Positions 9,233 through 19,670 of a stretch of 46,685 nucleotides of DNA are shown in pieces. The number at the start of each line of letters is the position of its first letter. The first letter of the stretch is position 1. Below the pieces are notes generated by a model. It did no database searches. It was given only the letters and a program-made list of their open reading frames with translations, and was not told the DNA's origin. Position numbers and translations under genes: made by a program. This stretch comes from an uncultured Bacteroidota bacterium (GTDB lineage Bacteria > Bacteroidota > Bacteroidia > NS11-12g > UBA955), in assembly GCA_937867025.1 (NCBI GenBank), contig CALMKH010000138.1, forward strand, positions 1-46,685, written 5' to 3'.

Positions 9233-9928
9233 ATGGATCAAGGAAACGAATTTAAAAAATATGCAAGCAAGCATTTAGGTTTGAACAGCCTGATGGTAGA
9301 CCGCTATATCAACAATGCGACCCCTACCGTTATTACCAATCTTACTCCCAATATTATTGAGGAAAGGCCACTGAACATTGCGGCAATGGATATATTCTCA
9401 AGGCTGATGATGGACAGGATCATTTTTCTGGGCGTGCCTATCAATGACGAGGTGGCCAATATCATTATGGGCCAGCTTTTGTTCCTGGAAAGCACTAACC
9501 CCAACCGTGATATTCAGATATACATCAACAGTCCCGGAGGAAGCGTTTATGCAGGACTTGGCATTTATGACACCATGCAGTTCATTACCAGCGACGTGAG
9601 CACGATCTGCACCGGTATTGCAGCAAGTATGGCAGCGGTGCTTATGTGCGCCGGCCAGAAAGGCAAACGCACAGCGCTCAGGCATAGCAGGGTGATGATA
9701 CACCAGCCTTTGGGAGGCGTTCAGGGCCAGGCTACAGAAATAGAGATCACTTACAAGGAAATCTCTAAGCTGAAAAAAGAATTGTACGATATTATTGCTC
9801 ACCATAGCGGTCAGACATTTGAAAAAGTGGAAAAAGACAGTGACAGGGATTACTGGATGACAGCTGAAGAGGCAAAAGCATATGGCATGGTAGACGAGGT
9901 GTTAACCCGTACGAAAGAGAAAAAATAA
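9233..9928 (+). CDS. clpP: ATP-dependent Clp protease proteolytic subunit
   Basis: Catalytic region CTGIAASMAAVLMCAG, RHSRVMIHQPLGG, INSPGG; internal ATG at 9233 (MDQGNEFKKYA) preferred. Confidence 0.95.
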   Translation: MDQGNEFKKYASKHLGLNSLMVDRYINNATPTVITNLTPNIIEERPLNIAAMDIFSRLMMDRIIFLGVPINDEVANIIMGQLLFLESTNPNRDIQIYINSPGGSVYAGLGIYDTMQFITSDVSTICTGIAASMAAVLMCAGQKGKRTALRHSRVMIHQPLGGVQGQATEIEITYKEISKLKKELYDIIAHHSGQTFEKVEKDSDRDYWMTAEEAKAYGMVDEVLTRTKEKK

Positions 9929-9931
9929 ACA

Positions 9932-11167
9932 ATGGCAGGCAAAAAATCGAGTTCCTTCTGTTCATTCTGCGGCAAGCCTAAAGAAGAGGCCACCATGCTT
10001 ATATCAGGTATTGAAGCCAATATTTGCGACGCATGCGTGGAACAGGCTTCCAAAATTGTGGATGTGGAACTCAGCAGCAGCAGCAAGTCCAGGAAATCGA
10101 GCCCTGACTTCCAGATCACCCTACTCAAACCCAGTGAAATCAAGAAACACCTGGATGAGTACGTGATCGGACAGGATCAGGCAAAAAAGGTGCTTTCAGT
10201 GGCTATTTATAACCACTACAAAAGGATTATGAATGCCGGTGACAAGGATGACACAGAAATCGAAAAATCGAATGTGCTGCTGGTCGGTGAGACAGGAACA
10301 GGAAAAACCCTCCTTGTCCGCACACTGGCCAAAATACTGAAGGTGCCATTCTGCATCGCGGATGCCACCGTACTGACTGAAGCCGGATATGTGGGGGAAG
10401 ACGTTGAAAGCGTTATTTCCAGGTTATACCAGGCCAGCGATTATGATGCCGAAGCTACCCAGAGAGGCATTGTATACATCGATGAAATTGACAAGATCGC
10501 CAGGAAGGGCGACAATCCTTCCATCAGCAGGGACGTCAGCGGAGAAGGTGTGCAGCAGGGACTTCTGAAGCTCCTTGAAGGCACGATAGCCAACATCGCC
10601 CCTGAGGGAGGCAGGAAACACCCGGACCAGAAATTCGTCAAGATCGATACCAGGAATATTCTCTTTATATGCGGTGGCGCTTTCAGCGGCATAGAACGCA
10701 TTATAGCCAAAAGACTTAACAACTCCGCCATTGGTTTCAAGAGCCTTGGCAAAGACCGCATGAAGGATGACGACCTGATAGAACAGATAGCGCCTTCAGA
10801 CCTGCGCTCCTTTGGCCTTATTCCGGAGATCATCGGCCGCATGCCTATGATCACTTACCTGCAGCCACTCGACAGGGACGCCCTGAAGAATATTCTTCTT
10901 AAACCAAAGAACGCGCTGATCAAACAATATGTCAGGCTGATGGAAATAGAAGGCATTAAACTGGTATTTGATAAAAAAGCGATAGAGCTTATTGTCAGCA
11001 AAGCCGTTGAATTCAAGCTTGGCGCCAGGGGATTGAGGACCATTTGTGAAAAATTGATGCTGGATGTCATGTACGAAGCGCCATCGAGGAATGAAAAAGA
11101 AATTACCATTACTTCGGAAATGGTGGTGAACAAACTCGCCGACCTGGACGATATAAAAGCAGCCTGA
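9932..11167 (+). CDS. clpX: ATP-dependent Clp protease ATP-binding subunit
   Basis: Zinc finger CSFCGKPKEEATMLISGIEANICDACVEQ; Walker A GETGTGKT; IGF loop NSAIGFK. Confidence 0.96.
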   Translation: MAGKKSSSFCSFCGKPKEEATMLISGIEANICDACVEQASKIVDVELSSSSKSRKSSPDFQITLLKPSEIKKHLDEYVIGQDQAKKVLSVAIYNHYKRIMNAGDKDDTEIEKSNVLLVGETGTGKTLLVRTLAKILKVPFCIADATVLTEAGYVGEDVESVISRLYQASDYDAEATQRGIVYIDEIDKIARKGDNPSISRDVSGEGVQQGLLKLLEGTIANIAPEGGRKHPDQKFVKIDTRNILFICGGAFSGIERIIAKRLNNSAIGFKSLGKDRMKDDDLIEQIAPSDLRSFGLIPEIIGRMPMITYLQPLDRDALKNILLKPKNALIKQYVRLMEIEGIKLVFDKKAIELIVSKAVEFKLGARGLRTICEKLMLDVMYEAPSRNEKEITITSEMVVNKLADLDDIKAA

Positions 11168-11188
11168 ACATTCTAAAAACGATACGTG

Positions 11189-11219
11189 AAGCCCATGCCC
11201 TTTTAGCATGGGCTTTTTT
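11189..11219 (+). terminator. Intrinsic terminator after clpX
   Basis: AAGCCCATGC-CCTTTTA-GCATGGGCTT plus T run. Confidence 0.85.
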
Positions 11220-11337
11220 ATTTTATCAAGCTTTTAATCATATACGGAATACATAAAAACAAATTTTGCCCTCCCAGGCAACCTTTTCTTTTCTTTTTAG
11301 TTCTTAACAGTACAACTCCAAACTAATAATCCCGACT

Positions 11338-14300
11338 ATGAAAACCTTTAAGATCAACAGTCAGGCAAGGGCTGTCATGCTCTTTCTTGGCCTCCTGTGC
11401 TACAGGCATGAATCTTCCGGACAGTGCTTTATCACAACAACAGGCAGTCCCTGTGCAGGCAATCAGATCACTTTCAACTGTAACTCGATAGGCGCCTCCA
11501 ACTACAACTGGAACTTCAACGGCGAGGGTAGCAACACAAGCTCCTGTTCGCCCGCATTTGTTTTTAATACATCCGGCACTAAGGTTATTTCCCTGAGCAT
11601 GAGATTGCCTAACGGACAAACCTGCTCTGCAATGATCAATCTTACGGTCAATCAGAAACCTGAGATACGGTTCAGGCGCATTGGAGGAATGTGGCAGTGT
11701 TTTGCAAATAACAGTTTTTGTTTTACAGACAGCAGTTTGGCATTCAATGGTGCGACAATAAAAAAACGTACGGCTGTATTTAGCGATGGCACAAAATATA
11801 CCTTTTCGGGAAACGGGCCCGTGAGCTTCTGCCATTCATTCCAGGACCCCGCCGGCGGATCTTTTGGTGTTACAATAGAAGTGGAAGACGATAACGGATG
11901 CATCACCAAAACAAGCATCCCAGTGGTAGCCCGCGTCAGACCCAGCCTTGGCCTCAGTTTTACCACTCCCCAGCCAAAACGTTGCGACAGTGTGAAACTC
12001 TGCATCACCAACCGCTCTGCCGTTCTTCTTGACAGCATAGCGGCGCTTAGCTGGGATTGGGGTGACGGACTGAAGGACAACGGCAGCAAGAATACTCCCA
12101 ACTTATGGAAAGCCTTTGTGCCCAATGGCATCTGTCACTGGTATAAAACGCAGGGACCCAATAGCGGCAACTTTGATGTTAAGCTTAGCGTGACAACCAA
12201 TAGCGGCTGTACCGAAACGTTTACTTTCCAAAGTGCTGCCACAAATTTATTCATTAACCCCGTTGTCCTGGCTGATTTTGATTCGGTCTGTATATCGTCT
12301 CCGACTGTGACTTTCAGGCTAAAGGACGGGCCTGTACCCGGAGCGGCCAATCCTTTATACATGTATGAGCAGCCTTTTAATCCACCAAATTTTACAAGGG
12401 CCTGGACAGGCAGTCATGCATTTCCTGCACCCGGACCTTATAAAATCAATTTTTCATTTACCCATACTATTCCCGGATGCGGGAGAACCGTTTATGATAC
12501 AATTCTCGTGCTCGGCCCGCAAAGTATTATTGAAGGATCGACGACTGCTGGCATGCAGTTTATTACAGATTCCCTGAGATATTCCTGTGTCATAAAAGAC
12601 ACTGTCAGGTTTACGAATTTTTCGAAATTTTATCACAATGACACAAAGATGCTCGATGACGACAGTACGTTCAATCACCCCACAGGATTCAACAAACCCC
12701 TGGGCCACGTATTTACCGGTATTGCTAACCAGACATCCGTGAAAGCCAACCCTCAGAACCGGGGCAATGCCCATGTGAACAGGATATGGGATTTTGATGA
12801 CGAATACTGCGAAAGATGCACGACCGATACTAAAAAAGGCGTCAATATAAACAGGAACTGCAGGTATAGCAAAGATTCATTGCCATGGCACATGTATACA
12901 CCATGGGATAAAATTTATCAGGAACAATTTGCGCACAAGCCTTCCGCCATCATGGTGTTTAACAGGGATTCGGGCTACTATTACAGGCGCAACCTGTGGA
13001 GCGATGATTCGGTGGCTATCGTCCGCGATACCGTCTTGTATTACGGTGATAACCCTCTTGCGATAGTGACAAAAGACTCCGTCATCTATTCAACTATCAC
13101 TAAAAAGGTCAGAACATTTAAGCATATAGCCGGCATCTCACGTACTGATTTCAGCGTTACTACGCGCTTTTACGTACCGGCCGGCGATACTATCTATATC
13201 GATGCCAATAACGGCTTGCCGCCCAACAGGTGGATCGGTCCGAGGTATATCAATGTCGTGGGTGGTTATAGCCTGGTGCTGAAGAGCAAGACGGATAAAG
13301 CGCTTTACAATGTATGGATCGAAACCTCACAGGATACCATACCGCTGCACATGGTGGACAGTTCCCACAGGATATGGAAGAAGGAACGCGTTTATGGTTA
13401 TGTTCAGGGCGACAGCGTCAGCCCTGCCGCGCACCGGCAAATGTTCTACTCCGGAGAAAAGGTCAGGTGTTTCAATGTGAAGTTGTGGCAGAAGGATATA
13501 AAACATCCGATGGCCTGCGCAAATGAGAAAACTGCTCCTCTTTCGCTGATGCCGGCAAGCGCCCGTGGTTTGCGGAAAGCCGGGGTGCAATGTTATGGCA
13601 GCGATGTGGACGCATACGGCATCACATTTATACTCGATGAAACAAAACCTGGTTGCAGCCGGACCTGGGCTGAGATCAACTTCGATACGGCCTTTAACAG
13701 GAATGGCTGGGTTCCGGCCATTGGCAAAAACCTTGGCCCGGGATCCATTTCCGCAGGCGATCTTCCTCCTGTGAATTTTCCATATGGTGTGCCTTTCCCC
13801 GATTATGCAAGGAGCGGACCCGCACCATCTCGATTCTCAACGATATACACATCCGATATGGTGAAAGACAGGAAAACAGGTTATGTGCACGTGGGACTGA
13901 TTGTCGGAAACGGTATATGGCCCAATAAAATATATCCGCAAACATGTCATGACACCGCATATTACCACAATTTTGCCAGGTTCCCTGTGCTTGATAACCG
14001 TTTCCGTGTGATCAAACCGTCGCAAGGCTCAGAGTACACGCATATCTGCAGGAAAGACTCCATTCATCTCGGACTGAACGGTTACAATACATCAAATATG
14101 GAGGATGTAAAAACCGCCTCGTGGGTATTGTCCAGTGAGACCTCCGGCAAATACTTCAACGTGCCCAGCTGGCTGCGGGTGGATGAAACCTATAAACGTT
14201 TCAGCCGGGTACATCCCGATACTCCCTACCTGGTGGATAAGCTCAGCGTTGTGAGGCGCAGCCACTCCAATGGTGTTACCGTGACAACCGACAGCCAGGA

Positions 14301-16035
14301 ATTCCGTATCGCCAAGATTACCAAATGGCACAATGAAGCGGATATATACAAAGTATACCACCAGGTGGAAATAAAGCTCCAGGGTTCAGGCATTAAGCTT
14401 GCAGAACTCGGACCTGCCCAAATTGCCGACCTGGTATGGAACGGAAAGGGCACTATCGGTAAACCTTATACCGGCTCCAGGGGGATTCTTGACACAACAG
14501 GATTCGGTCACCTCATACAGTTCCGTATGGTAGCAGATCAGAAACAGACCCTGCATGTCCGTGACACTTCCTTGCAGCCGCTGGACAAAACTACAGGGCC
14601 GGGCGGGACATCATACCATGTGTATTCCTTTATTCCGCCGTATGCAGGATTTTATACAGCCAACCTTGAACTGAATGCCGGCATACCGGAATCATGTCCG
14701 AAAACACAAGGTCAGGCTAAAAAAGTTATAGTCGGTTTTTATGCCAATATGGGTTACACCGATACGATACTCTGCCATGGACAGCCTGTCAACGCTTCTC
14801 CGGTTTTCAGGTATTTCGAAGTCTATCCCGAAATCACTTTCCGCCTGCTCGATCCTGTGGATTACTGGAGAGCCAGGATCGGTGAGGCCGGCAATCCTAA
14901 GCGGGAAGGCTATACCATCACTGACCTGAATAAGGCCGATGACGACCTGAGCAAACCTCAGACAATTTTCGGCGGATTCCCGTATTCTGTTACCGGCCTT
15001 GACAATAGACCATCCGAAGTTCTGCAACTGGGAGGCTTAAATAACGGAATATATTACGGAAAAGATACCGGTGCTGCGTATGTGTTGCGCACTGCCGCAG
15101 CAGATAGTTTCGGATGCAGAGACACGTTTGTCCAGGAAATATATACTACTGCAGCCAGGGCCAAATTCAAGATTATTCAATCACGGCCCCAATGCAATAC
15201 CATTATCGAACTGTTCGACTCATCCTATATCATTGATCCGCATAAAGCAAGGTATGGCTTATCATCTGACAAGATCGTCAAATGGACAGTAGACTGGGGA
15301 GATAAAAAAACGTCATCCGTTGTATCCTATTTCGATAGCATACCACAGGGTATTTCGCATGTTTACACCTATTCGGGAATTTTCCATGTGAAGGTCAGAG
15401 TGGAAAGTGCCCTTGGTTGCAGCGATTGGGATTCCATCATGTTCAGCATTCCCGACCGCAGGCCGGAATTCGACACCAGTATCAAACGCATATATTGTAT
15501 CAATGAAAAAGTGACATTCAAGAACCTGAGTAAATACATGCGAAGGGACAGTATGGTATGGATCTGGGAATTCGGCGATAACACATTTGGCAATCAATAT
15601 GATACGATCACATCAGCCAATGACACCATGAATCACAGGTACAAGCAACCCGGAATATATAGCATCATGCTTTATGGATCATACTATAAAACGCCCGGTG
15701 GCGGAGCAACAGGAGCGCGCTGTTCTGAAGTATTCCCGGACACCACAGAAAACTACCAACGCCCGTTCACCATTAAAGTGATCGACTGCGATACAACAGG
15801 CATCAGAGAGGTGAGACTCAGCAATGTCAGCATGTTCCCCAACCCCGCTCATCATACCGTAACAATATCCGGAAAGGCGGCTATGAATATAGAGTTCATT
15901 GACGCGACGGGCCGGATGGTAAAGAGCGCCAGGAAACCGGAGGGTGATCATGTGATCGATATCCGTGGCCTGTCTCCTGGAATTTACCTCGTGCGAGGGG
16001 ACGGTAAAGAAATCGGAAAACTCCTTGTTGAATAA
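11338..16035 (+). CDS. Large secreted PKD-domain protein with T9SS type A sorting domain
   Basis: 1565 aa; signal peptide; PKD-like WDWGDG, WTVDWGD...GISHVYTYSGIFHVKVRV and WIWEFGDNT...NHRYKQPGIYSI; C-terminus VSMFPNPAHHTVTI...GLSPGIYLVRGDGKEIGKLLVE. Confidence 0.9.
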   Translation: MKTFKINSQARAVMLFLGLLCYRHESSGQCFITTTGSPCAGNQITFNCNSIGASNYNWNFNGEGSNTSSCSPAFVFNTSGTKVISLSMRLPNGQTCSAMINLTVNQKPEIRFRRIGGMWQCFANNSFCFTDSSLAFNGATIKKRTAVFSDGTKYTFSGNGPVSFCHSFQDPAGGSFGVTIEVEDDNGCITKTSIPVVARVRPSLGLSFTTPQPKRCDSVKLCITNRSAVLLDSIAALSWDWGDGLKDNGSKNTPNLWKAFVPNGICHWYKTQGPNSGNFDVKLSVTTNSGCTETFTFQSAATNLFINPVVLADFDSVCISSPTVTFRLKDGPVPGAANPLYMYEQPFNPPNFTRAWTGSHAFPAPGPYKINFSFTHTIPGCGRTVYDTILVLGPQSIIEGSTTAGMQFITDSLRYSCVIKDTVRFTNFSKFYHNDTKMLDDDSTFNHPTGFNKPLGHVFTGIANQTSVKANPQNRGNAHVNRIWDFDDEYCERCTTDTKKGVNINRNCRYSKDSLPWHMYTPWDKIYQEQFAHKPSAIMVFNRDSGYYYRRNLWSDDSVAIVRDTVLYYGDNPLAIVTKDSVIYSTITKKVRTFKHIAGISRTDFSVTTRFYVPAGDTIYIDANNGLPPNRWIGPRYINVVGGYSLVLKSKTDKALYNVWIETSQDTIPLHMVDSSHRIWKKERVYGYVQGDSVSPAAHRQMFYSGEKVRCFNVKLWQKDIKHPMACANEKTAPLSLMPASARGLRKAGVQCYGSDVDAYGITFILDETKPGCSRTWAEINFDTAFNRNGWVPAIGKNLGPGSISAGDLPPVNFPYGVPFPDYARSGPAPSRFSTIYTSDMVKDRKTGYVHVGLIVGNGIWPNKIYPQTCHDTAYYHNFARFPVLDNRFRVIKPSQGSEYTHICRKDSIHLGLNGYNTSNMEDVKTASWVLSSETSGKYFNVPSWLRVDETYKRFSRVHPDTPYLVDKLSVVRRSHSNGVTVTTDSQEFRIAKITKWHNEADIYKVYHQVEIKLQGSGIKLAELGPAQIADLVWNGKGTIGKPYTGSRGILDTTGFGHLIQFRMVADQKQTLHVRDTSLQPLDKTTGPGGTSYHVYSFIPPYAGFYTANLELNAGIPESCPKTQGQAKKVIVGFYANMGYTDTILCHGQPVNASPVFRYFEVYPEITFRLLDPVDYWRARIGEAGNPKREGYTITDLNKADDDLSKPQTIFGGFPYSVTGLDNRPSEVLQLGGLNNGIYYGKDTGAAYVLRTAAADSFGCRDTFVQEIYTTAARAKFKIIQSRPQCNTIIELFDSSYIIDPHKARYGLSSDKIVKWTVDWGDKKTSSVVSYFDSIPQGISHVYTYSGIFHVKVRVESALGCSDWDSIMFSIPDRRPEFDTSIKRIYCINEKVTFKNLSKYMRRDSMVWIWEFGDNTFGNQYDTITSANDTMNHRYKQPGIYSIMLYGSYYKTPGGGATGARCSEVFPDTTENYQRPFTIKVIDCDTTGIREVRLSNVSMFPNPAHHTVTISGKAAMNIEFIDATGRMVKSARKPEGDHVIDIRGLSPGIYLVRGDGKEIGKLLVE

Positions 16036-16070
16036 ATACTGAAAACCAATCTCTATGTGACGGGTTAAAA

Positions 16071-16108
16071 TGTCCCTGGGTTGATGTGACCCGGGGATAT
16101 TTTTTTAC
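16071..16108 (+). terminator. Intrinsic terminator after PKD protein gene
   Basis: TCCCTGGGT-tgatgtg-ACCCGGGGA stem (one G-U) followed by T7. Confidence 0.75.
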
Positions 16109-16197
16109 TTAGTCAGTTTTCTTGTCCGGACGAAGTCTCCCGGTTTCAAAAAATATAATAAAGAAATGCCTTAATTTTGAATACACATTCAGAAAAT

Positions 16198-16578
16198 ATG
16201 GGAAGAATTTTATTTTTGATCGGCATAGGCGGTTTCGCAGGCAGCATTTTGCGTCATCTGACCGTTTCAGCCTGCTCCAGGCTCTTTTCATCTGCATTTC
16301 CATCGGGCACTTTTATTGTCAATATATCCGGTTGCCTGGCCATCGGGATTGTGGCGGAGCTTTCACAGCGTTATGACTGGATCGGTGAAGAATGGCGACT
16401 TATGCTGATGACCGGTTTGTTGGGAGGGTATACAACGTTCTCGGCATTCTCCCTTGAGAATTTGAAACTGTTGCAGAACTCGGAATATCTGACGTTTGCC
16501 ATTTACAGTGTATCCAGTTTCTGTTTCGGGCTGCTGGCTGCTTTTACCGGCATGATGCTTGTAAAATACCTGGGTTGA
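16198..16578 (+). CDS. crcB: Fluoride ion channel, CrcB/Fluc family
   Basis: About 126 aa, four hydrophobic segments; GGFAGSILRHL, PSGTFIVNISGCLAIG, GLLGGYTTFSAFSLE. Confidence 0.93.
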   Translation: MGRILFLIGIGGFAGSILRHLTVSACSRLFSSAFPSGTFIVNISGCLAIGIVAELSQRYDWIGEEWRLMLMTGLLGGYTTFSAFSLENLKLLQNSEYLTFAIYSVSSFCFGLLAAFTGMMLVKYLG

Positions 16579-16692
16579 TTCAATTTCAGGCGGATAGATA
16601 CGGAAACAACAATGCAGGAAGGGCTATATGTTAACAGCTTATCTGTTTATTACGAAAGATCTGTCCGATTTTCATTAATTTAGCACTCCATT

Positions 16693-18600
16693 TTGGCGCT
16701 TGCACCTGAAAAGATATTACAACAGTATTTCGGCTATGATTCCTTCAGGCCTTTGCAGAAAGATATTGTCGAACATGTTGACAAAGGCCTGGACACGATT
16801 GCCCTCCTGCCTACGGGCGGAGGCAAATCCATCTGTTTCCAGGTGCCGGCGCTCATGAAAGATGGCGTGTGCCTGGTGGTCACTCCCCTCATAGCATTGA
16901 TGAAAGACCAGGTGGAAAATCTCCGCAAACGCGATATCATGGCGGTAGCCTTATACTCGGGCATGAGCAGGCGCGAGATAGAATTCGAACTCGAAAACTG
17001 TATCAATGGCAAATACAAATTCCTGTATGTGTCGCCCGAGCGTCTGCAAAGCAAACATTTTACCGATTATGCCCTCAATATCAAGCTTAGCATGATCGCA
17101 GTCGACGAAGCGCACTGCATTTCCCAGTGGGGATATGATTTCAGGCCGCCATACCTCCGCATTGCCGATTTCAGGGCGAAGTTTCACGGCATTCCGGTCA
17201 TCGCCCTTACCGCTTCGGCGACGAAGGAAGTGGTGAAGGATATCGAGAATAAGCTGGACCTTAAAAAACCGGCGGTATTTGTTCAGAGCTTCACCCGGAA
17301 AAATCTGTCATATGTCGTGCAGCGTGAAGAAAACAAGCTGGGAAAGATCGTTTCGATTTGTGAAAAACTGAAAGGCACAGGGCTTGTGTATGTACGTAGC
17401 AGGAGAAAAACATCCGAGGTAGCCAAAATCCTGAAGGAAAAAAACATCAGTGCCGATTTTTACCACGCAGGTCTCGACGCCAGGCTGCGCACCGAAAAAC
17501 AAGACGACTGGAAACAGGGCCGTACACGCATCATGGTTTGCACCAACGCTTTCGGAATGGGGATTGATAAAGGCGAGGTGCGGTTTGTGATTCATGAACA
17601 AAAACCCGATACCCTGGAAGCCTATTACCAGGAGGCAGGGCGTGCGGGGCGCGACGGATTAAAATCCTACTGCATTCTTTTACATCACGATTATGATGAC
17701 CTGGAAGATGAACGAAGCATCGCACATAAATATCCGTCCGCGACCGATATCTCCAGGGTGTACGAATTGATCTGCAACTACCTGCAGGTGGCAGTGGGTT
17801 CTGGACAGGGCATCAGTTATGACCTGGAGATACACGAGCTCTGCACGTATTACAATGTCAGTTCCCAGCTGGTGTACAACGCTTTGAGGATCCTTGAAAA
17901 TGAAGGTTATTTCCAGTCGGGCGAATCCCTGTATGCACCTTCGCGCATGCGGATATGCTGTTCATATGAGGAATTATATGAATGGCAGCTCAGGAACGAC
18001 AATGTTGACGCACTATTTAAAGTTATACTGCGTTCGTACGGGGGCATATTTGATTTTTACACCGGTATCTTTGAATACGAAATTGCCTCGCGCATGAAAA
18101 AACCTGAAAAATGGGTAAAAGAACAGTTGGTTAAATTCCGTGAAGCCGGCATTATCGACTATATTCCTCAAAGCAGCAAACCTCAACTGATTTTCCTTGA
18201 AAACCGTTTCCCTTCCATTTATGTATCCAATGAAAAAATAGAGTTCCTGAGAAACCGTTATAAGGAAAAACTGGAGGCGGTAAATGCCTATATCCGCAAC
18301 CAGGATATTTGCAGATCCTCACAGCTTGTCAGGTATTTCGGTGAGGAGGATCCGGAAGACTGCGGCATATGCGATATCTGCCTTGAAAAGAAAAACAGGA
18401 AGGGCGGTTCGCAGGAATATATGCAGAAGGTGAAACACCTGTTTCAGTCAGGCGGGCTGCATATCACCGACCTTCCAAAGATGGTGGATGAGCGTGAAAT
18501 ACATGAATATTTGACTATATTGCGATGGTTAAATGATAACGGCTATGTCACGGAGGACATGGACGGACGCTGGCAATGGAAAAAGGAAAAACAGTCATAA
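16693..18600 (+). CDS. recQ: RecQ-family ATP-dependent DNA helicase
   Basis: LLPTGGGKSICFQVPAL, VDEAHCISQWGYDFRP, QEAGRAGRDG, zinc site CRSSQL...DCGICDIC; no obvious HRDC domain. Predicted TTG start. Confidence 0.93.
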   Translation: MALAPEKILQQYFGYDSFRPLQKDIVEHVDKGLDTIALLPTGGGKSICFQVPALMKDGVCLVVTPLIALMKDQVENLRKRDIMAVALYSGMSRREIEFELENCINGKYKFLYVSPERLQSKHFTDYALNIKLSMIAVDEAHCISQWGYDFRPPYLRIADFRAKFHGIPVIALTASATKEVVKDIENKLDLKKPAVFVQSFTRKNLSYVVQREENKLGKIVSICEKLKGTGLVYVRSRRKTSEVAKILKEKNISADFYHAGLDARLRTEKQDDWKQGRTRIMVCTNAFGMGIDKGEVRFVIHEQKPDTLEAYYQEAGRAGRDGLKSYCILLHHDYDDLEDERSIAHKYPSATDISRVYELICNYLQVAVGSGQGISYDLEIHELCTYYNVSSQLVYNALRILENEGYFQSGESLYAPSRMRICCSYEELYEWQLRNDNVDALFKVILRSYGGIFDFYTGIFEYEIASRMKKPEKWVKEQLVKFREAGIIDYIPQSSKPQLIFLENRFPSIYVSNEKIEFLRNRYKEKLEAVNAYIRNQDICRSSQLVRYFGEEDPEDCGICDICLEKKNRKGGSQEYMQKVKHLFQSGGLHITDLPKMVDEREIHEYLTILRWLNDNGYVTEDMDGRWQWKKEKQS

Positions 18601-19670
18601 TCGGCTTAACGGGTCATATTTTTACCGATCAGCGTATGACAAGGATTGCCTCGGCCCTTTCATCCAATGGTTACGTCGTGAGACTGTATTACCGAAAGTT
18701 TTTTAAATACAGGCCTGTAAAGACACCCGTTGAAGTGCCTTTTGAAACAGTACCCGTCGTGTGCCCTGCAAATTCAGGCGTCTTGTTATATCTCATCTTT
18801 AACATTCAGTTATTTTGTAAGATCCTTTTCAGGCGGGTTGATTATTTGTATGCGGTAGACAGTGATACCCTGCCTGCGTTTACCCTGCTTTCAATCATCA
18901 GAAACAAGCCGCTGGTGTTCGATTCGCATGAGTATTTCACGGAGGTGCCTGAACTGAAGGGCGCGACCCTGAAAAAGAGGATATGGAATGCTGTTACCCG
19001 GGCAGGTGTCAGGCGGAGCAGACTTTGTATAACGGTAGGCCCTGAATTGGCAGGCGTTCTCAGTAAAGTATACGGAAAACATTTTACCGCCATCAGGAAT
19101 GTACCCTCTGCTATACCCTTGCCTGAAGTCAGGAAAGCGGAACCTCCGGTAATCCTTTACCAGGGAGCGCTGAATGCGGGGCGTCAGCTGGAACTGCTCA
19201 TACAGGCAATGAAAGATTTGCCTGAATGCAAATGTATACTGGCCGGAGAAGGCGATTTAAGCCGGTCGTTGCGCGAGATGGCCCGTGGCATGGATAATGT
19301 GGAATTTGCGGGATTGATGAATCCTCCGGACCTTCGACGGCTTACGCTTGAATGTTTTGCGGGGTACAACCTCCTGGAACCTGAAAGCCTCAGCTATTAT
19401 TATTCGCTTAGCAATAAGTACTTTGATTATATGCAGGCAGGTGTGCCGTCCATTTCATCCAGGTTGCCTGAATACCTTAAACTTAATGCGGCGCACGAGT
19501 GCGGTGTATGTATCGATAACACCGCTGAAGCGATCACTTCGACAGTGAGGTACTGGCTTAATGACAAGGCGCATTACCGGAAATTGAAAGAAAATGCTAT
19601 AATTGCGGCACAGACCCTGAACTGGGAAAATGAACAAAAAATTTTGTTAAACCTTTTTAAAAGCCTTTGA
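18576..19670 (+). CDS. Glycosyltransferase, GT4-like
   Basis: 364 aa; GLTGHIFTDQRMTRIASAL, VFDSHEYFTEVPEL, LYQGALNAGRQLELLIQAM, CFAGYNLLEPESLSYYYSLSNKYFDYMQAGVPSI. Confidence 0.82.
   Translation: MEKGKTVIIGLTGHIFTDQRMTRIASALSSNGYVVRLYYRKFFKYRPVKTPVEVPFETVPVVCPANSGVLLYLIFNIQLFCKILFRRVDYLYAVDSDTLPAFTLLSIIRNKPLVFDSHEYFTEVPELKGATLKKRIWNAVTRAGVRRSRLCITVGPELAGVLSKVYGKHFTAIRNVPSAIPLPEVRKAEPPVILYQGALNAGRQLELLIQAMKDLPECKCILAGEGDLSRSLREMARGMDNVEFAGLMNPPDLRRLTLECFAGYNLLEPESLSYYYSLSNKYFDYMQAGVPSISSRLPEYLKLNAAHECGVCIDNTAEAITSTVRYWLNDKAHYRKLKENAIIAAQTLNWENEQKILLNLFKSL

Noticed and set aside
11323-11835. 170-aa minus-strand ORF
   Set aside because: Antisense to the signal peptide and start of the PKD/T9SS protein.
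16036-16197. Fluoride (crcB) riboswitch upstream of crcB
   Set aside because: No recognisable crcB-motif core; the region contains the terminator of the preceding gene. An Infernal scan would settle it.
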